A stretch of DNA of 64,000 nt from Paenibacillus alvei DSM 29 (GCF_000293805.1 NZ_AMBZ01000006.1:411345-475344); one strand, 5' to 3'; positions 27,755 to 37,021 are shown, numbered from the stretch's first letter. Notes: generated by a model from the sequence alone, not told the origin. Numbers and translations: made by a program.

Positions 27755-27794
27755 AACCCAGCTCTCCAAGATCATTGTTCTCTAGGGCTGGGTC
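27755..27794 (-). terminator. Terminator after the GNAT gene at 27844
   Basis: AACCCAGC (27755-27762) pairs with GCTGGGT and the adjoining TCTCC/GGG region; on the minus strand it is followed by TCTTTTATTTC. Confidence 0.8.
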
Positions 27795-27843
27795 GTAGTT
27801 GGGAAATTAAATATTTCATTATGATACATACAAATACCTTTTA

Positions 27844-28410
27844 CTAAATTCTTTTCCCTTCATATTCGATCTTGAATGAGCGGCACGATGGATATTCATA
27901 TTCATGCTTTAACATTCCCATTATAATCAAGGATTCATAGCCATCTTCCGTCCGTATACATTCACGTAGCATTCCTTCTACTTGAAATCCGGCGCTTTCA
28001 TATACATGCTTCGCTCGCAAATTATGCTCCTTCACATCCAACCATAGGCGGTGGGCATTTACTATTTCAAACACAAAATGTGTAAGCAAACGGATTGCTT
28101 CTTTGCCGTATCCTCTTCCCTTATCGACAATATTGATCCGAACCAGCTCAACAGAGCGATGCGAGTTTAGCAAACCAGCCAATATGATATATCCGACCTT
28201 CTGACTATCCTTTGTATGTATGATGAAATGAAGGGTATCATCGCTTTGTATCGTATCAACATGCTTTTCCCGCGGCCATACTATAACATACTTGCTGTTC
28301 TCGGGATCTTTTTCAGCGGTTAATACGAAATCCAGATCTTCTTCTCTAGTTCTACTCAATTGGATATGTTCAGATGCAATGACTATAGTAGAGATAAATT
28401 TCTGTTCCAT
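27844..28410 (-). CDS. RimJ/RimL-type GNAT acetyltransferase
   Basis: 188 residues with an AAGGTGG site ahead of ATG 28410. The N terminus IQLSRTREEDLDFVLTAEKDPEN is the usual start of RimJ/RimL-like (Acetyltransf_3) proteins. The acetyl-CoA motif is VRINIVDKGRGYGKEAIRLLTHFVFEIVNAHRLWLDVKEHNLRAKHVYESAGFQVEGMLRE, with R-x-x-G-x-G and the canonical N-x-R-A-x-x-x-Y-E-x-x-G-F end. Members acetylate ribosomal protein termini or small amines. It stands alone with its own terminator. Confidence 0.88.
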   Translation of the reverse strand: MEQKFISTIVIASEHIQLSRTREEDLDFVLTAEKDPENSKYVIVWPREKHVDTIQSDDTLHFIIHTKDSQKVGYIILAGLLNSHRSVELVRINIVDKGRGYGKEAIRLLTHFVFEIVNAHRLWLDVKEHNLRAKHVYESAGFQVEGMLRECIRTEDGYESLIIMGMLKHEYEYPSCRSFKIEYEGKRI

Positions 28411-28428
28411 TGATTTTCAACCACCTTT

Positions 28429-28697
28429 TTAAGACCTGTACGTTGCAGCTACAATTCTATCTTTCAATAGATGATATAGATAAGCAATGGTATTGGCGGC
28501 AGTATGCTCATCCCCTTCTTCCATAGGGAAATCCTCATCTCATCAACCGCATCCTCCATGCCACTATCGTTGCCGATTGAGATATCTCCAACTTGAAATT
28601 CGAATACTTTCTTCGTATCGAATATCAACGAGGGGGTACCGCTAAAATGTTTAATTGTTAATCTAACAAAACTGAATTTCTCCGCTCTCCGTCGCAT
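28429..28697 (-). pseudogene. Frameshifted small hypothetical gene downstream of a GNAT gene
   Basis: One frame gives SLIFDTKKVFEFQVGDISIGNDSGMEDAVDE and then an implausible tail. A second frame picks up at DEDFPMEEGDEHTAANTIAYLYHLLKDRIVA and ends naturally at TAA 28429. The two halves read as one about 90-residue protein broken near 28535-28550. I do not recognise the family. The start overlaps the stop of the preceding GNAT gene (TAATG), so it was probably translated in the same operon. Confidence rests on the coherent second frame only. Confidence 0.55.
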
Positions 28698-29170
28698 TAA
28701 CTCAGAATAGTATCAAAGCACATCTTGTAAAATTCGTGCCTTCCTCCGTTCGTCTCCTGCTCGAATGTGTCAACAATCTTGAAGCCAGCTTGTTCATAGA
28801 CCCTAATTGCTCTTTTGTTAAAGGATGCCACCGACAATGTGAACTTCTGCGGTGCATACTTCTCTCGAGCATAGTCAAGTCCTGCCTGAATAAAATCGTT
28901 TCCGATGCCTCGTCCAGTTAAATCAGGCCGCATTCCTAATCCGATATCAACTGTATCCGCTGACGTCATATGAAACGTATAAAATCCAACAAGCTCCTCA
29001 TTTTGCAACACAACATAATGTGTACAACCACGCTGTTCAGCATCGAGAAATTCTTTTAAATCGTCCTCATCCGCCATAATGTCGTAAAATGAGTATATTC
29101 CAGAATAATGCCAGTTATATGCGATTTCTTCCGCCTGTGTTTGAGTCATTTGCCGAAAGTGAAAACTCAT
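28697..29170 (-). CDS. GNAT-family N-acetyltransferase
   Basis: 157 residues. Motif A is VDIGLGMRPDLTGRGIGNDFIQAGLDYA (T-G-R-G-I-G), followed by the strand FTLSVASFNKRAIRVYEQAGFKIVDTFEQETNGGRHEFYKM with the standard N-K-R-A-x-x-x-Y-E-x-x-G-F signature. The N terminus FRQMTQTQAEEIAYNWHYSGIYSFYDI marks a well-populated Firmicute subgroup. Substrate unknown. It lies next to a second GNAT gene 34 bases upstream and a frameshifted small gene downstream, probably in one transcript. Confidence 0.88.
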   Translation of the reverse strand: MSFHFRQMTQTQAEEIAYNWHYSGIYSFYDIMADEDDLKEFLDAEQRGCTHYVVLQNEELVGFYTFHMTSADTVDIGLGMRPDLTGRGIGNDFIQAGLDYAREKYAPQKFTLSVASFNKRAIRVYEQAGFKIVDTFEQETNGGRHEFYKMCFDTILS

Positions 29171-29204
29171 CGGTGCTCATCCTCTCTTCTGTTCCCCGTA
29201 CTCT

Positions 29205-29624
29205 TCACGTTAATATGCACAAAAACCGCTCCACACCCGGATATTTTTCTCCAAGACTCGTAATATCAAAGCCTGCTTTCTGATAGAATCCAACTGCATC
29301 ACGATCCGTTTCTGCCTCAAGTTTGCCGATATTGCTGCTTTGCATGAATTCATTGATCATGAATTGTCCAATTCCTTGACCTCGAAGGTGCTGTTTCACA
29401 GCAATATGGCGCAAGACGGCCCCTCCATTTTTTACGATGGATATCCCTATAAGCCCGACCAACTCTTCCTGATAGAATTGGCCAAACAATTGTAATGAAG
29501 GATCGGTTCGATATCTCTCAACCTGTCGATTTATTTTGTCATCATCAGGATACATACATTCTGCCAGCAATTCACGAACGCGATTCTGATCGGGATAGTC
29601 TATTACATTCACAAGTGCTTTCAA
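29205..29624 (-). CDS. Small GNAT-family N-acetyltransferase
   Basis: 139 residues starting at TTG 29624, with CGGAGGAAG just upstream. Motif A is AVLRHIAVKQHLRGQGIGQFMINEFM (R-G-Q-G-I-G), followed by LEAETDRDAVGFYQKAGFDITSLG. This compact single-domain type matches YjcF-like or similar GNATs without a defined substrate. The preceding small reading frame ends within two bases of the TTG, so coupled translation is possible. Confidence 0.85.
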   Translation of the reverse strand: MKALVNVIDYPDQNRVRELLAECMYPDDDKINRQVERYRTDPSLQLFGQFYQEELVGLIGISIVKNGGAVLRHIAVKQHLRGQGIGQFMINEFMQSSNIGKLEAETDRDAVGFYQKAGFDITSLGEKYPGVERFLCILT

Positions 29625-29625
29625 G

Positions 29626-29883
29626 TTACTTCCTCCGTGTTGATTGATTATGTATAAAAAACTTGCTAGTTATTCTCCAGCATTCCCCCTTGCCCTTTTC
29701 TTGAAGCACTGCATCGCAGACAGGAGGCACTGCCACATATTTGATGCCCCTAGGCTCTAATTGGTTTCCTATTCCTAAATAATTCACTACATCTAGGTAA
29801 ATGTAATGATGAGCGTTGGCAAGCCTTCTCAAGGGAACCATGCATCGGAATGCGAAGACCAGATGTGTAACCCTTCTTCTCAA
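29626..29883 (-). CDS. Small hypothetical reading frame between corA and a GNAT gene (possibly a remnant)
   Basis: 85 codons from TTG 29883, overlapping the corA stop, to TAA 29626 next to the start of the following GNAT gene. Content near YIYLDVVNYLGIGNQLEPRGIKYVAVPPVCDAVLQEKGKGECWRI looks protein-like; the first 25 residues do not. I recognise no family. The tight joints on both sides suggest a position inside an operon, but decay of a longer gene is equally likely. Confidence 0.35.
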   Translation of the reverse strand: MRRRVTHLVFAFRCMVPLRRLANAHHYIYLDVVNYLGIGNQLEPRGIKYVAVPPVCDAVLQEKGKGECWRITSKFFIHNQSTRRK

Positions 29884-30832
29884 TCAAACCAGCCTTTTCT
29901 TTTGAACCAGGCATACATTCCAATACCACCGACAATGAGAACTCCCAGAACGATAAAATAACCCCATTGCCAATGAAGTTCAGGCATGTTATCAAAATTC
30001 ATGCCGTATATCCCGACAACGAATGTAAGAGGCATGAAAATGGTCGTTATTACAGTCAACGTCTTCATAATCGTATTCATGCGATTGGAATTTAAGGACA
30101 TATAACTGTCTCGCATATCTGCAGTCATCTCGCGATTCGATTCGATCATTTCAGACAGCTTCAGCAAATGATCATAAATATCTGTAAAGTAGAGCAAATG
30201 ACTCTGCACGCCTTCAATACGCTCGGAATTAATGATTCGGTACAACAAATCCCGCATCGGCACTATCGTTTTTCGCAGCTTCAGCAGCTTGGATCTGATT
30301 TCAAATATATCGTCCATTAAGCTCTGGATGGAGTCCTTCCCTTCATTGGATTCAATATCAGACAATTGATCTTCAAGCTGATATGCCGCCGGGAAATATT
30401 GATCGACCAACTTGTCGATTACCAAATGAGCCGCATACACATGTCCGGCTTCGAACAGTTGCTGCTTCTCCGCAATGCGATTCCATGCGTCGTCGATTTC
30501 CTTGGAAGGATTCAAATGAAACGTTACGATGAAATTATCTCCCCAAAATAAATCCACCTCTTCTGCCGCTAATGTATGGGGATGCAGCGAATGCAGAACA
30601 AAAAATGAGTATTTTCATAATGATCAACTTTCGGGCGCTGCAGCAAATGATGTAAGCAATCTTCGACGGCTAGTGTGTGGAAATGAAAATACTGCTCCAG
30701 CAGCCTCGCTTCCTCAGGCGAAGGTTCATTGAAGTCTACCCAATACCACTTTGGTTGTATATGCTCAAGTTCTTCTAAGGTTATATCTCGCCTTAATTCC
30801 ATCTTATCCGTTACAGCCAAAATACGAAGCAT
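29880..30832 (-). pseudogene. corA: CorA-type magnesium/cobalt transporter with one frameshift
   Basis: The N-terminal frame (VDFNEPSPEEARLLEQYFHFHTLAVEDCLHHLLQRPKVDHYENTHF) and the C-terminal frame (VDLFWGDNFIVTFHL..., ending with the selectivity motif YGMNF and two closing helices) are the two halves of one CorA/Mg2+ channel of about 317 residues. They break in a run of six A (30600-30605); one more base gives HFFVLHSLHPHTLAAEEVDLFWGD in frame. The GMN motif and two C-terminal transmembrane segments are intact. If the shift is a base-call error, the product is a functional pentameric Mg2+/Co2+ channel. Confidence 0.85.
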
Positions 30833-30835
30833 ATT

Positions 30836-31290
30836 TGCATCGATCCCTTCAAGTTAGGTAAATGACATGCAGTCGATAAAAATAGGATCTTCTGTAGTTA
30901 GTATGCCAGAACTATTACGTATAAATCGGGCATCCATTCAGTCGATATGCCCTCCATACCTTTGGAAAGCTGAAATACAGTCTCATTCTGCGATTTGTTC
31001 GCAATAGCTTGTACCGATTCGACCCCTATGCCAAGCGGCGTTCAAACCTACGCTCTTCAATAAATTCACTGGCACATACGGTTCACCATTAAAAGCTCAG
31101 ATGTCTGGAAATATGGCATACTCGCCTGCAATGCGATGCTGTTCAATTTTCACTGTTTCAAACTATCGCCTTATCTGATTATGCATCTGTTCATTCTCGG
31201 AAACATGAGCGCAAACAACCCACTTCTAGCAATCAGCGAAAGGTGGGTTGAAGTAAGAAGCTGGAACATAGTATATAAATAGAGATAGAC
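30836..31290 (-). other. Intergenic region with a possible degraded exported-protein remnant
   Basis: No intact gene. Minus-strand frames contain coding-like pieces broken by stops and shifts: GEPYVPVNLLKSVGLNAAWHRGRIG, which resembles the NGxxYVPVRxLxExLG repeat of copper-amine-oxidase-N-like surface domains common in Paenibacillus, and SVQAIANKSQNETVFQLSKGMEGIS. It is most likely a decayed gene; the identification is tentative. Confidence 0.3.
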
Positions 31291-31291
31291 C

Positions 31292-32235
31292 TTACATACT
31301 GGTTTGCTTAGTTTCTGCATTTCTTACACCGAACGGGACATGCACGGAAGGCGCAATTCTCGCAACTCCTTCGATATGCCCGACCTGATCATCGAAAAAG
31401 ATGTGAGGTTTAAAAATTTTCAGTACCCGCTCCTTCTCTACCCCACCTAAGAAAAGGCTTCATCAATCCGGATATCCAACTTCCTGAGTGTGGAAATGAC
31501 CCGTTCATGCGCAGGCGCATTCCGCGCCGTTGCGATGGCGACTCTTATTTTCGGACGATATTTTGGATTCTCGATTCTTCGATTGATTTCTCTTCGTTGA
31601 AGCTTGGATATTTCGAGAAAGAAGCGAAGCAGCGGGCCAGGTGGCAACGGCTCCCCCGCCATTAGCTGTTCATGCTGATGAAATAATCCTATTGCCCCCT
31701 GCTGGTACACCGCTTCAGCCGAATCGTCTGCAATAATTCCGTCGAAATCAAATGCGATACGGAGCTCTTCATCTTCGTCATCATCAACGAAATCAGTAGG
31801 ATACACGCAGCCCGCTGGCAACCCCAACCCGACGGCATGCTTCACATCATCTTTATTGCCAGACAAAAAGAGCGACGCATTAAAAGCATCCATATAAACA
31901 AACGGATCATTTCCAGTGACGAACACCGCCCGCGTAATAGGCAGACCATAGTGCTCTATTGATTTGAATACGCGCAGGCCGGTATCCGGATCATTGCGTG
32001 ACAACAGAACGACCTCTACTGCTTGATCGCCGATATCCGTACCGTTCAGACCGAGCAATCTCTTAATAAGTGGGAAAGCTACTCCCTTATCAAGCACCCG
32101 CTTCTCATGCTCACGTTGGTACTTCCGATATTCCTCTTCCCCGTGTTCTTGAAAGACAGCATCCGATTCTGTCAAATCAAACAACGCGCTCGATGCTACA
32201 GCAACTACAAATTTATCTTGGATGTGATATCCCAT
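31292..32235 (-). pseudogene. 5'-nucleotidase (cytosolic NT5C1-like) gene with a frameshift near its end
   Basis: The main frame gives most of a 5'-nucleotidase of the PF06189 type: VVAVASSALFDLTESD, AVFVTGNDPFVYMDAFNASLFLSGN and the HAD-like LRIAFDFDGIIADDSAEAVY with its nucleophile Asp. It stops after RIDEAFS. A second frame continues with LGGVEKERVLKIFKPHIFFDDQVGHIEGVARIAPSVHVPFG, the normal family end with its FDDQ metal site, to TAA at 31292. One additional base in the run 31452-31455 restores a 314-codon gene. The enzyme would hydrolyse nucleoside monophosphates in the cytoplasm. Confidence 0.85.
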
Positions 32236-32256
32236 GTGATTATCCTTCCTCTAGTT

Positions 32257-32685
32257 TTACTCTTGTATTTGACTCAAATGTTCACGCATTTTCTCCCCAA
32301 TGATCTCATAGAACGAGACGATATTATCTTCTGGGCCGTTCACGATTCGTTTGAATGCTTTCGAGATTGGACTGGCCTTCGCACCTTGAGCATCCAGCAA
32401 ATACCCGCCTTCTACCGCTTCCCAGTTGCAAAGTTCCCCCAGCTCGATTCTCATCACTTCTCCAACATAGGTGCCCCATATCGCGGCTATCGACCACACC
32501 TCTCGATCGAGCGGCTTGATCATATCTGGCTGACTCGCATAATCATTAGCATAATTGTCCAATATGTCCTCAACGCGATGTACGCTCTCGCTGCTGAAGT
32601 CCAGCGTATGACCCATCGATGCGGCTATCTGAATTGCCATTTTCGTGTGATGAACGACCATTTCATTCAAGCTGTATGTTTCCAT
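32257..32685 (-). CDS. Hypothetical cytoplasmic protein
   Basis: About 142 residues from ATG 32685, preceded by GGAGGG. It is helical and acidic with no signal peptide. Notable parts are VHHTKMAIQIAASMGHTLDFSS, VWSIAAIWGTYVGEVMRIELG and the closing FKRIVNGPEDNIVSFYEIIGEKM. The layout WGTYVGEVMR...G.W recalls DUF3806-type proteins, whose function is unknown; I am not certain of the match. It lies directly upstream of the 5'-nucleotidase gene, 22 bases apart, and may share its transcript. Confidence 0.65.
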   Translation of the reverse strand: METYSLNEMVVHHTKMAIQIAASMGHTLDFSSESVHRVEDILDNYANDYASQPDMIKPLDREVWSIAAIWGTYVGEVMRIELGELCNWEAVEGGYLLDAQGAKASPISKAFKRIVNGPEDNIVSFYEIIGEKMREHLSQIQE

Positions 32686-32954
32686 GTTGTTTCCCTCCAA
32701 TATATCCTCGTTGTCGTTATTCTCTGTCTTATCATCAACTTACTTGCCCAGCTCCGTGTACTTGTTAGAGTAGCGTTATCTGCATAAGGAGGCTTCAATT
32801 CCGGTATATAAGCCCTTTGCTCCTTCGATGCGTTCCAATCCGGTAGAAATTCCAAAATAGCAGGCTGCTGCGTTAATGCACAAATAGCATCCACATCTTC
32901 CATTCGATACTCACGCAGCAATATGTCGCCACAATCAATTGTTAACTCTGTCAT
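32667..32954 (-). pseudogene. N-terminal fragment of a GNAT acetyltransferase
   Basis: Residues LTIDCGDILLREYRMEDVDAICALTQQPAILEFLPDWNASKEQR are a normal start of a RimL-type acetyltransferase. After that the frame continues with low-quality sequence (PPYADNATLTSTRSWASK) that bears no acetyl-CoA motif, then closes over the start of the next gene. About 45 of the usual 170-180 residues survive, so this is a truncated remnant. Confidence 0.65.
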
Positions 32955-32978
32955 CCCCGTCAGCACTCTCCTGATGAT

Positions 32979-33353
32979 TCAATGTCGCTCCCCTAGAAGG
33001 GAGATTGCCATTCTTATATTGTGTAATCGCTTCCCGAAGGGATCTCGAACATAAAAGCGTCTTACTCCCCAAGGCTCATCTGCAGGCCCATACTCGATTG
33101 AAAAACCGGCACGTTCCATGTTCATCAGCACAACATCGACATCATCCACTTCGATCGATAAATCCGGCACAGGCGTATCTGACCCTCCTTGTGATGCGAT
33201 ACTCATCTGAACACTCATTTGAGCATCATTTCCATAGGTAGCAATCCAACCGTGATTCATCAGCAGATTCAGCCCTAATATTTCCTCATAGAAATGTTTG
33301 GCATCCAACAGATTCGATGCTGCAATATTCGCCACGATTCGTTTAACCGCCAT
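32979..33353 (-). CDS. VOC-family (glyoxalase/bleomycin-resistance-like) protein
   Basis: 124 residues; ATG 33353 follows GGAGGG, and two upstream in-frame starts are possible. The modules read RIVANIAASNLLDAKHFYEEILGLNLLMNHGWIATYG and VDVVLMNMERAGFSIEYGPADEPWGVRRFYVRDPFGKRLHNI. The DPFGKRLHN end is the usual VOC signature, although the metal-ligand Glu (normally GxxxE) is replaced here by LHN, so this member may bind ligands without a metal. Substrate unknown. Confidence 0.85.
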   Translation of the reverse strand: MAVKRIVANIAASNLLDAKHFYEEILGLNLLMNHGWIATYGNDAQMSVQMSIASQGGSDTPVPDLSIEVDDVDVVLMNMERAGFSIEYGPADEPWGVRRFYVRDPFGKRLHNIRMAISLLGERH

Positions 33354-33445
33354 AAATCCCTCCATCACAAGAGATCAATTTTACGACTGAAATATCCCTG
33401 GCTATTCCATGAACTTCCTGTATTGAGTGTACTTTACACTCATAC

Positions 33446-33461
33446 GAAAGTATATACTTTC
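33446..33461. promoter_or_regulatory. Perfect 16-base palindrome GAAAGTATATACTTTC
   Basis: It lies between the VOC gene (minus strand) and the ankyrin gene (plus strand), about 140 bases from the latter. Perfect palindromes of this size with an AT-rich core are typical repressor sites. No regulator gene is adjacent, so its partner is unknown. Confidence 0.4.
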
Positions 33462-33601
33462 CTGATTTGTTCGGGGGAAAATCACAATACCTTTATGCGG
33501 TGGTATCAATCGAAACCTGTTGTTCAATTCACTCTCCACCATCTATACTGGAAAGAAGTAGACAAAAGAAGTAGATTCCTTACACGATCGGAGTTGATGA
33601 G

Positions 33602-34683
33602 ATGTTTAAGCTAAAGGATATTGGAACCTTTACGTCGCTGCCTGAGCTTGCTATGCACATCTATGAAGGCAATCTATCAGCGCTGCGCGATGCCATTGCA
33701 CAAGGCTGGGATATGGAACAAGAGATCAGAATAAGCCAATATACAACTGTGATCCCGCTAGAACTAGCCATAATTATGGAACAATTCGAGGTAATTAAAT
33801 TGCTTATCGAGCACGGGGTGAATTTGAATCACAAGAAGGAACCGTCCTTCCTGCTAGCTGTTCGCTATTGCGAAGAAGAGATCATAAGATACGTCGTAGC
33901 ACATGGAGCCAAAATCGATGCTCTGGATCATCTTAAGAGCAATGCCTATGTACAAGCTTATTACGGAAAAAACACAACCTCCCGCTCATCCATGAGCTTG
34001 GCTTAGATGCTGCCAAATATGGCGGTTACACACTACGCAAAGCCGTTGACGCTCGTGATTGGCGCACGATTGAATTTATGCTTCAGCATGGAGTGGATAT
34101 CAATTTCAATAAGCCGGATATGGTCTACCCGTATTGTTCTACCCCTTTAACCGCTGCTGCACGAAATGGCGATTTAATGATGGTTCGATACTTGGTTGAA
34201 CATGGAGCGGACGTGTGTATATGTGAAAAAGGCGGTGATCGTGCCTATACGATTGCTGTGCAAAATAAAGATAGCGCTATGGCCGAGTATTTAAAGTCAT
34301 TGGAGCCTGCAGAATTTCATAGCATTGAAAATAAAAGATTGGCATTGAAGAGCTATAAGCTGCCACAAAACCTTATTGATTTTCTAATAGGAGACAAGCT
34401 GCGAATCGAATTGCCTGACAACGACTACGAAATCGGCTACATTGAGTTCTTCCCTTTTACGGAAACGATTGAAATGAAAGCAGGCAGGAAGAAATTGCTG
34501 CGTCTCTCCGCGGGCGTGGATAACTATACTTCGATTCTCCTTGTCTGGAATCCAAAGACGAAATGCATCGGCTACTATGATGAGGAGCATCAGGAATACG
34601 GCGATGTATGCAGTTTCGAGGATTTTCTTGCACTGCCTGAGCTGTATCTAACCAAGATTGTGGAGGGTGAATTGGTGACATGA
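33602..34683 (+). pseudogene. Ankyrin-repeat protein gene with one frameshift
   Basis: Two plus-strand frames together give about 360 residues. The first holds ankyrin-like repeats (PLELAIIMEQFEVIKLLIEHGVNLNHK and FLLAVRYCEEEIIRYVVAHGAKIDALD). The second continues with FMLQHGVDINFNKPD, PLTAAARNGDLMMVRYLVEHGADV and then a roughly 110-residue C-terminal domain (KLRIELPDNDYEIGYIEFFP...) I do not recognise; it recalls SMI1/KNR4-like or immunity-type domains but without firm evidence. The break is in six A (33967-33972); one added base joins YGKKHNLPLIHELGLDAAKYGG. ATG 33602 follows CGGAG. A terminator follows. Confidence 0.8.
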
Positions 34684-34737
34684 AGCAGTACTTCTAATTT
34701 TAGAGTCATACATACGGTATATAAGAACCAGATTAGC

Positions 34738-34771
34738 AAGCTCTCGAAATATCGAGAGCTTCTTTATTTTA
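34738..34771 (+). terminator. Terminator after the ankyrin gene
   Basis: AAGCTCTCGA (34738-34747) and TCGAGAGCTT (34752-34761) form a 10-base stem with a four-base loop, followed by CTTTATTTTA. Confidence 0.9.
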
Positions 34772-34934
34772 TATCTCTAAAGTTAGGTGCTGCCTTCTAT
34801 AACAGTCTTCCACTACATTTGCCTAATCGCCGTACACACCATATTGCCAAATATTCGAATGTCCTCAAATAATCATAACCTACAGGATTAGCGCCTCAGA
34901 TTTGACTGATTAAAGATACAAACAAATTTATATC

Positions 34935-34962
34935 TTTACAACTTTAACGGTTATAGTATAAT
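34935..34962 (+). promoter_or_regulatory. Sigma-A-type promoter of the DUF485-actP operon
   Basis: TTTACA (34935-34940), a 16-base spacer and TATAAT (34957-34962). The implied start near 34969 leaves a leader of about 135 bases that contains the cre box at 35046. The 34772-34934 stretch before it holds nothing I recognise. Confidence 0.7.
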
Positions 34963-35045
34963 GTTTTCGAATTGTATTTTTCACAAGTTGTTCACATTTC
35001 AATTAAAGGTGGTGGCCGCTAACAACTGTATGGCACAGCATCTTT

Positions 35046-35059
35046 TGTAAGCGCTTCGT
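35046..35059. promoter_or_regulatory. cre box (CcpA site) in the leader of DUF485-actP
   Basis: TGTAAGCGCTTCGT matches the Bacillus cre consensus TGWAARCGYTWNCW in 13 of 14 positions (the G at position 13 differs). It lies about 80 bases downstream of the predicted transcription start, where CcpA usually blocks elongation. Repression of acetate uptake when sugars are available would fit. Confidence 0.7.
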
Positions 35060-35103
35060 TTTTGTACGATGCAGGTATACTCATTGAATGAGAGGGAATG
35101 CTG

Positions 35104-35445
35104 ATGGCAAATAAAACGTTAACCGCCGAGCACTCGAGGCAGGAATTAACTCCCGAACAATACTCATCCATTGCGAAGTCAGATAACTTCAGAAAGCTGA
35201 TTCGAACCAAGAAAACCTTCATTATTCCTTTCACAATCTTCTTCCTTTGCTTCTATTTCGCCTTACCGATCCTTACATCCTACACGGACATCTTGAATTA
35301 TTCCTTTTACGGCAGTATTACATGGGCTTGGGTCTTTGCCTTTCTGCAATTTGTGATGACCTGGGCATTTTGTATGATTTACTACAAAAAGGCTTCTACA
35401 TTTGATAAAGCCTCCGACCAAATAATTGTTGAGAAAGGGAGGTAG
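35104..35445 (+). CDS. DUF485 membrane protein, ActP partner
   Basis: 113 residues. ATG 35104 is favoured over ATG 35098 because AGAGGG lies seven bases ahead of the former. There are two transmembrane helices, FIIPFTIFFLCFYFALPILTSY and WVFAFLQFVMTWAFCMIYYKKAS, between cytosolic ends, the DUF485 (YjcH-like) pattern. The gene ends three bases before actP. DUF485 proteins are nearly always coupled to ActP-type acetate symporters and may act as an accessory subunit; their precise role is unknown. Confidence 0.88.
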   Translation: MANKTLTAEHSRQELTPEQYSSIAKSDNFRKLIRTKKTFIIPFTIFFLCFYFALPILTSYTDILNYSFYGSITWAWVFAFLQFVMTWAFCMIYYKKASTFDKASDQIIVEKGR

Positions 35446-35448
35446 ACC

Positions 35449-36996
35449 ATGAATACTGCTGCATTTCTTATGTTTTTGGCCATCGTTGCCTTGACACTCG
35501 TTATTACATATTGGGCTTCGAAAAAGAGTAAATCTGCAAGTGAATTCTATACAGCCGGAGGCGGCTTGACCGGATGGCAGAACGGGATGGCAATTGCCGG
35601 GGACTATATGTCAGCAGCTTCGTTCTTAGGGATTGCGGGGTCGATTGCGTTAGCAGGATTTGATGGATTTTTCTACAGTATCGGCTTCCTTGTTGCTTAC
35701 TTAGTCGTACTCTTCTTAGTCGCAGAACCTTTACGAAATTTAGGGAAATATACGTTTGCCGATATGATTGCAGCTCGCTTCAAAACGACAAAAATTCGCG
35801 GATTCGCTGCGTTTAATACCATTGCCATATCCATCTTCTATATGATTGCACAGCTTGTAGGTGCAGGAGCCTTGATCAAGCTGCTTCTCGGTATTGATTT
35901 TGCAACCTCCGTCATCATCGTAGGTATTCTTATGACCGTCTACGTCACGTTTGGCGGAATGCACGCAACGAGCTGGGTACAGATTGTCAAAGCAATTCTG
36001 CTTATGGGCGGAACGTTTCTGATCTCGATTCTCGTGCTATACAAATTCAACTGGAGCCTCACAGGCATGTTCGATCATGTCAAGGATGCAACGCCACTCA
36101 AAGAGAACTTCCTTAATCCTGGCGTTAAATATAAAGATGGTCTTGATACACTGTCTTTGACGATGGGATTAGTACTTGGAACCGCAGGCCTTCCTCATAT
36201 TCTTGTCCGCTTCTTTACGGTTAAAAATGCGAAAATAGCTCGCAGCTCTGTTGTATACGCAACTTGGATTATCGGTATTTTCTATGTGATGACGATATTC
36301 CTGGGTTTTGGCGCTGCTGCATTCGTTGGAAATGGTGATATTACCGCTGCGGATAAAGCAGGGAACATGGCTGCACCGCTCCTCGCAAAAGCACTGGGCG
36401 GCAATATGCTATTTGCATTTATTTCTGCTGTTGCCTTCGCAACTATTCTCGCCGTTGTAGCTGGACTTGTACTTACCGCCGCTGCTGCCTTCTCCCATGA
36501 CTTCTACAATCAAATCTTAAGAAAAGGGCAAGCGACAGAGAAGCAGCAAGTCAATATGGCACGTTATGCTGCCATCGGGATATCTGTTATTTCTATTATT
36601 CTAGCCTTATTTGCACAAAACCTTAATGTTGCATTCCTCGTATCGCTAGCGTTTGCCGTTGCTGCGAGTGCAAACCTGCCTGTTATTTTATATACAATAT
36701 TCTGGAAACGTTTTAATACGAATGGCGCGATCTGGGCCATGATGGTTGGTCTGATCGCCTCCGTAGGACTCGTTCTCGTCAGTCCGAACGTATTTCATCC
36801 TGAAGCTGGAAAAGCAATCTTTGTTGGTAACGCGCTTTATCCGCTTACGACTCCAGGTATTGTATCCATTCCGCTCGGTTTCATCGCTGGTTACATCGGT
36901 ACCATGCTGTCGAGTAAAACAGGAAAAGCAGACAATCAAGTTGAATTCGATGAAATTCTCGTACGCTCCAATACAGGAATCAATACCACGATGTGA
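35449..36996 (+). CDS. actP: Sodium:solute symporter ActP-like (acetate/pyruvate uptake)
   Basis: 515 residues with about thirteen helices, the length and layout of the SSS family. The start FLMFLAIVALTLVITYWASKKSKSASEFYTAGGGLTGWQNGMAIAGDYMSAASFLG has the ActP/YwcA signature, and SLTMGLVLGTAGLPHILVRFFTVKNAKIARSS completes the sodium-site region. It imports acetate, and often glyoxylate or pyruvate, with Na+. GAGAAAGGGAGG precedes ATG 35449. It forms an operon with DUF485 and carries a terminator at 37022. Substrate inferred from the family. Confidence 0.9.
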   Translation: MNTAAFLMFLAIVALTLVITYWASKKSKSASEFYTAGGGLTGWQNGMAIAGDYMSAASFLGIAGSIALAGFDGFFYSIGFLVAYLVVLFLVAEPLRNLGKYTFADMIAARFKTTKIRGFAAFNTIAISIFYMIAQLVGAGALIKLLLGIDFATSVIIVGILMTVYVTFGGMHATSWVQIVKAILLMGGTFLISILVLYKFNWSLTGMFDHVKDATPLKENFLNPGVKYKDGLDTLSLTMGLVLGTAGLPHILVRFFTVKNAKIARSSVVYATWIIGIFYVMTIFLGFGAAAFVGNGDITAADKAGNMAAPLLAKALGGNMLFAFISAVAFATILAVVAGLVLTAAAAFSHDFYNQILRKGQATEKQQVNMARYAAIGISVISIILALFAQNLNVAFLVSLAFAVAASANLPVILYTIFWKRFNTNGAIWAMMVGLIASVGLVLVSPNVFHPEAGKAIFVGNALYPLTTPGIVSIPLGFIAGYIGTMLSSKTGKADNQVEFDEILVRSNTGINTTM

Positions 36997-37021
36997 CCCT
37001 AAGTTTATATTGTATGCACAA

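Noticed and set aside
35029..35045. Possible sigma-54 promoter starting TGGCAC upstream of DUF485-actP
   Set aside because: The -12 element TTGCA/T is absent at the required spacing, and a good sigma-A promoter is present at 34935-34962.
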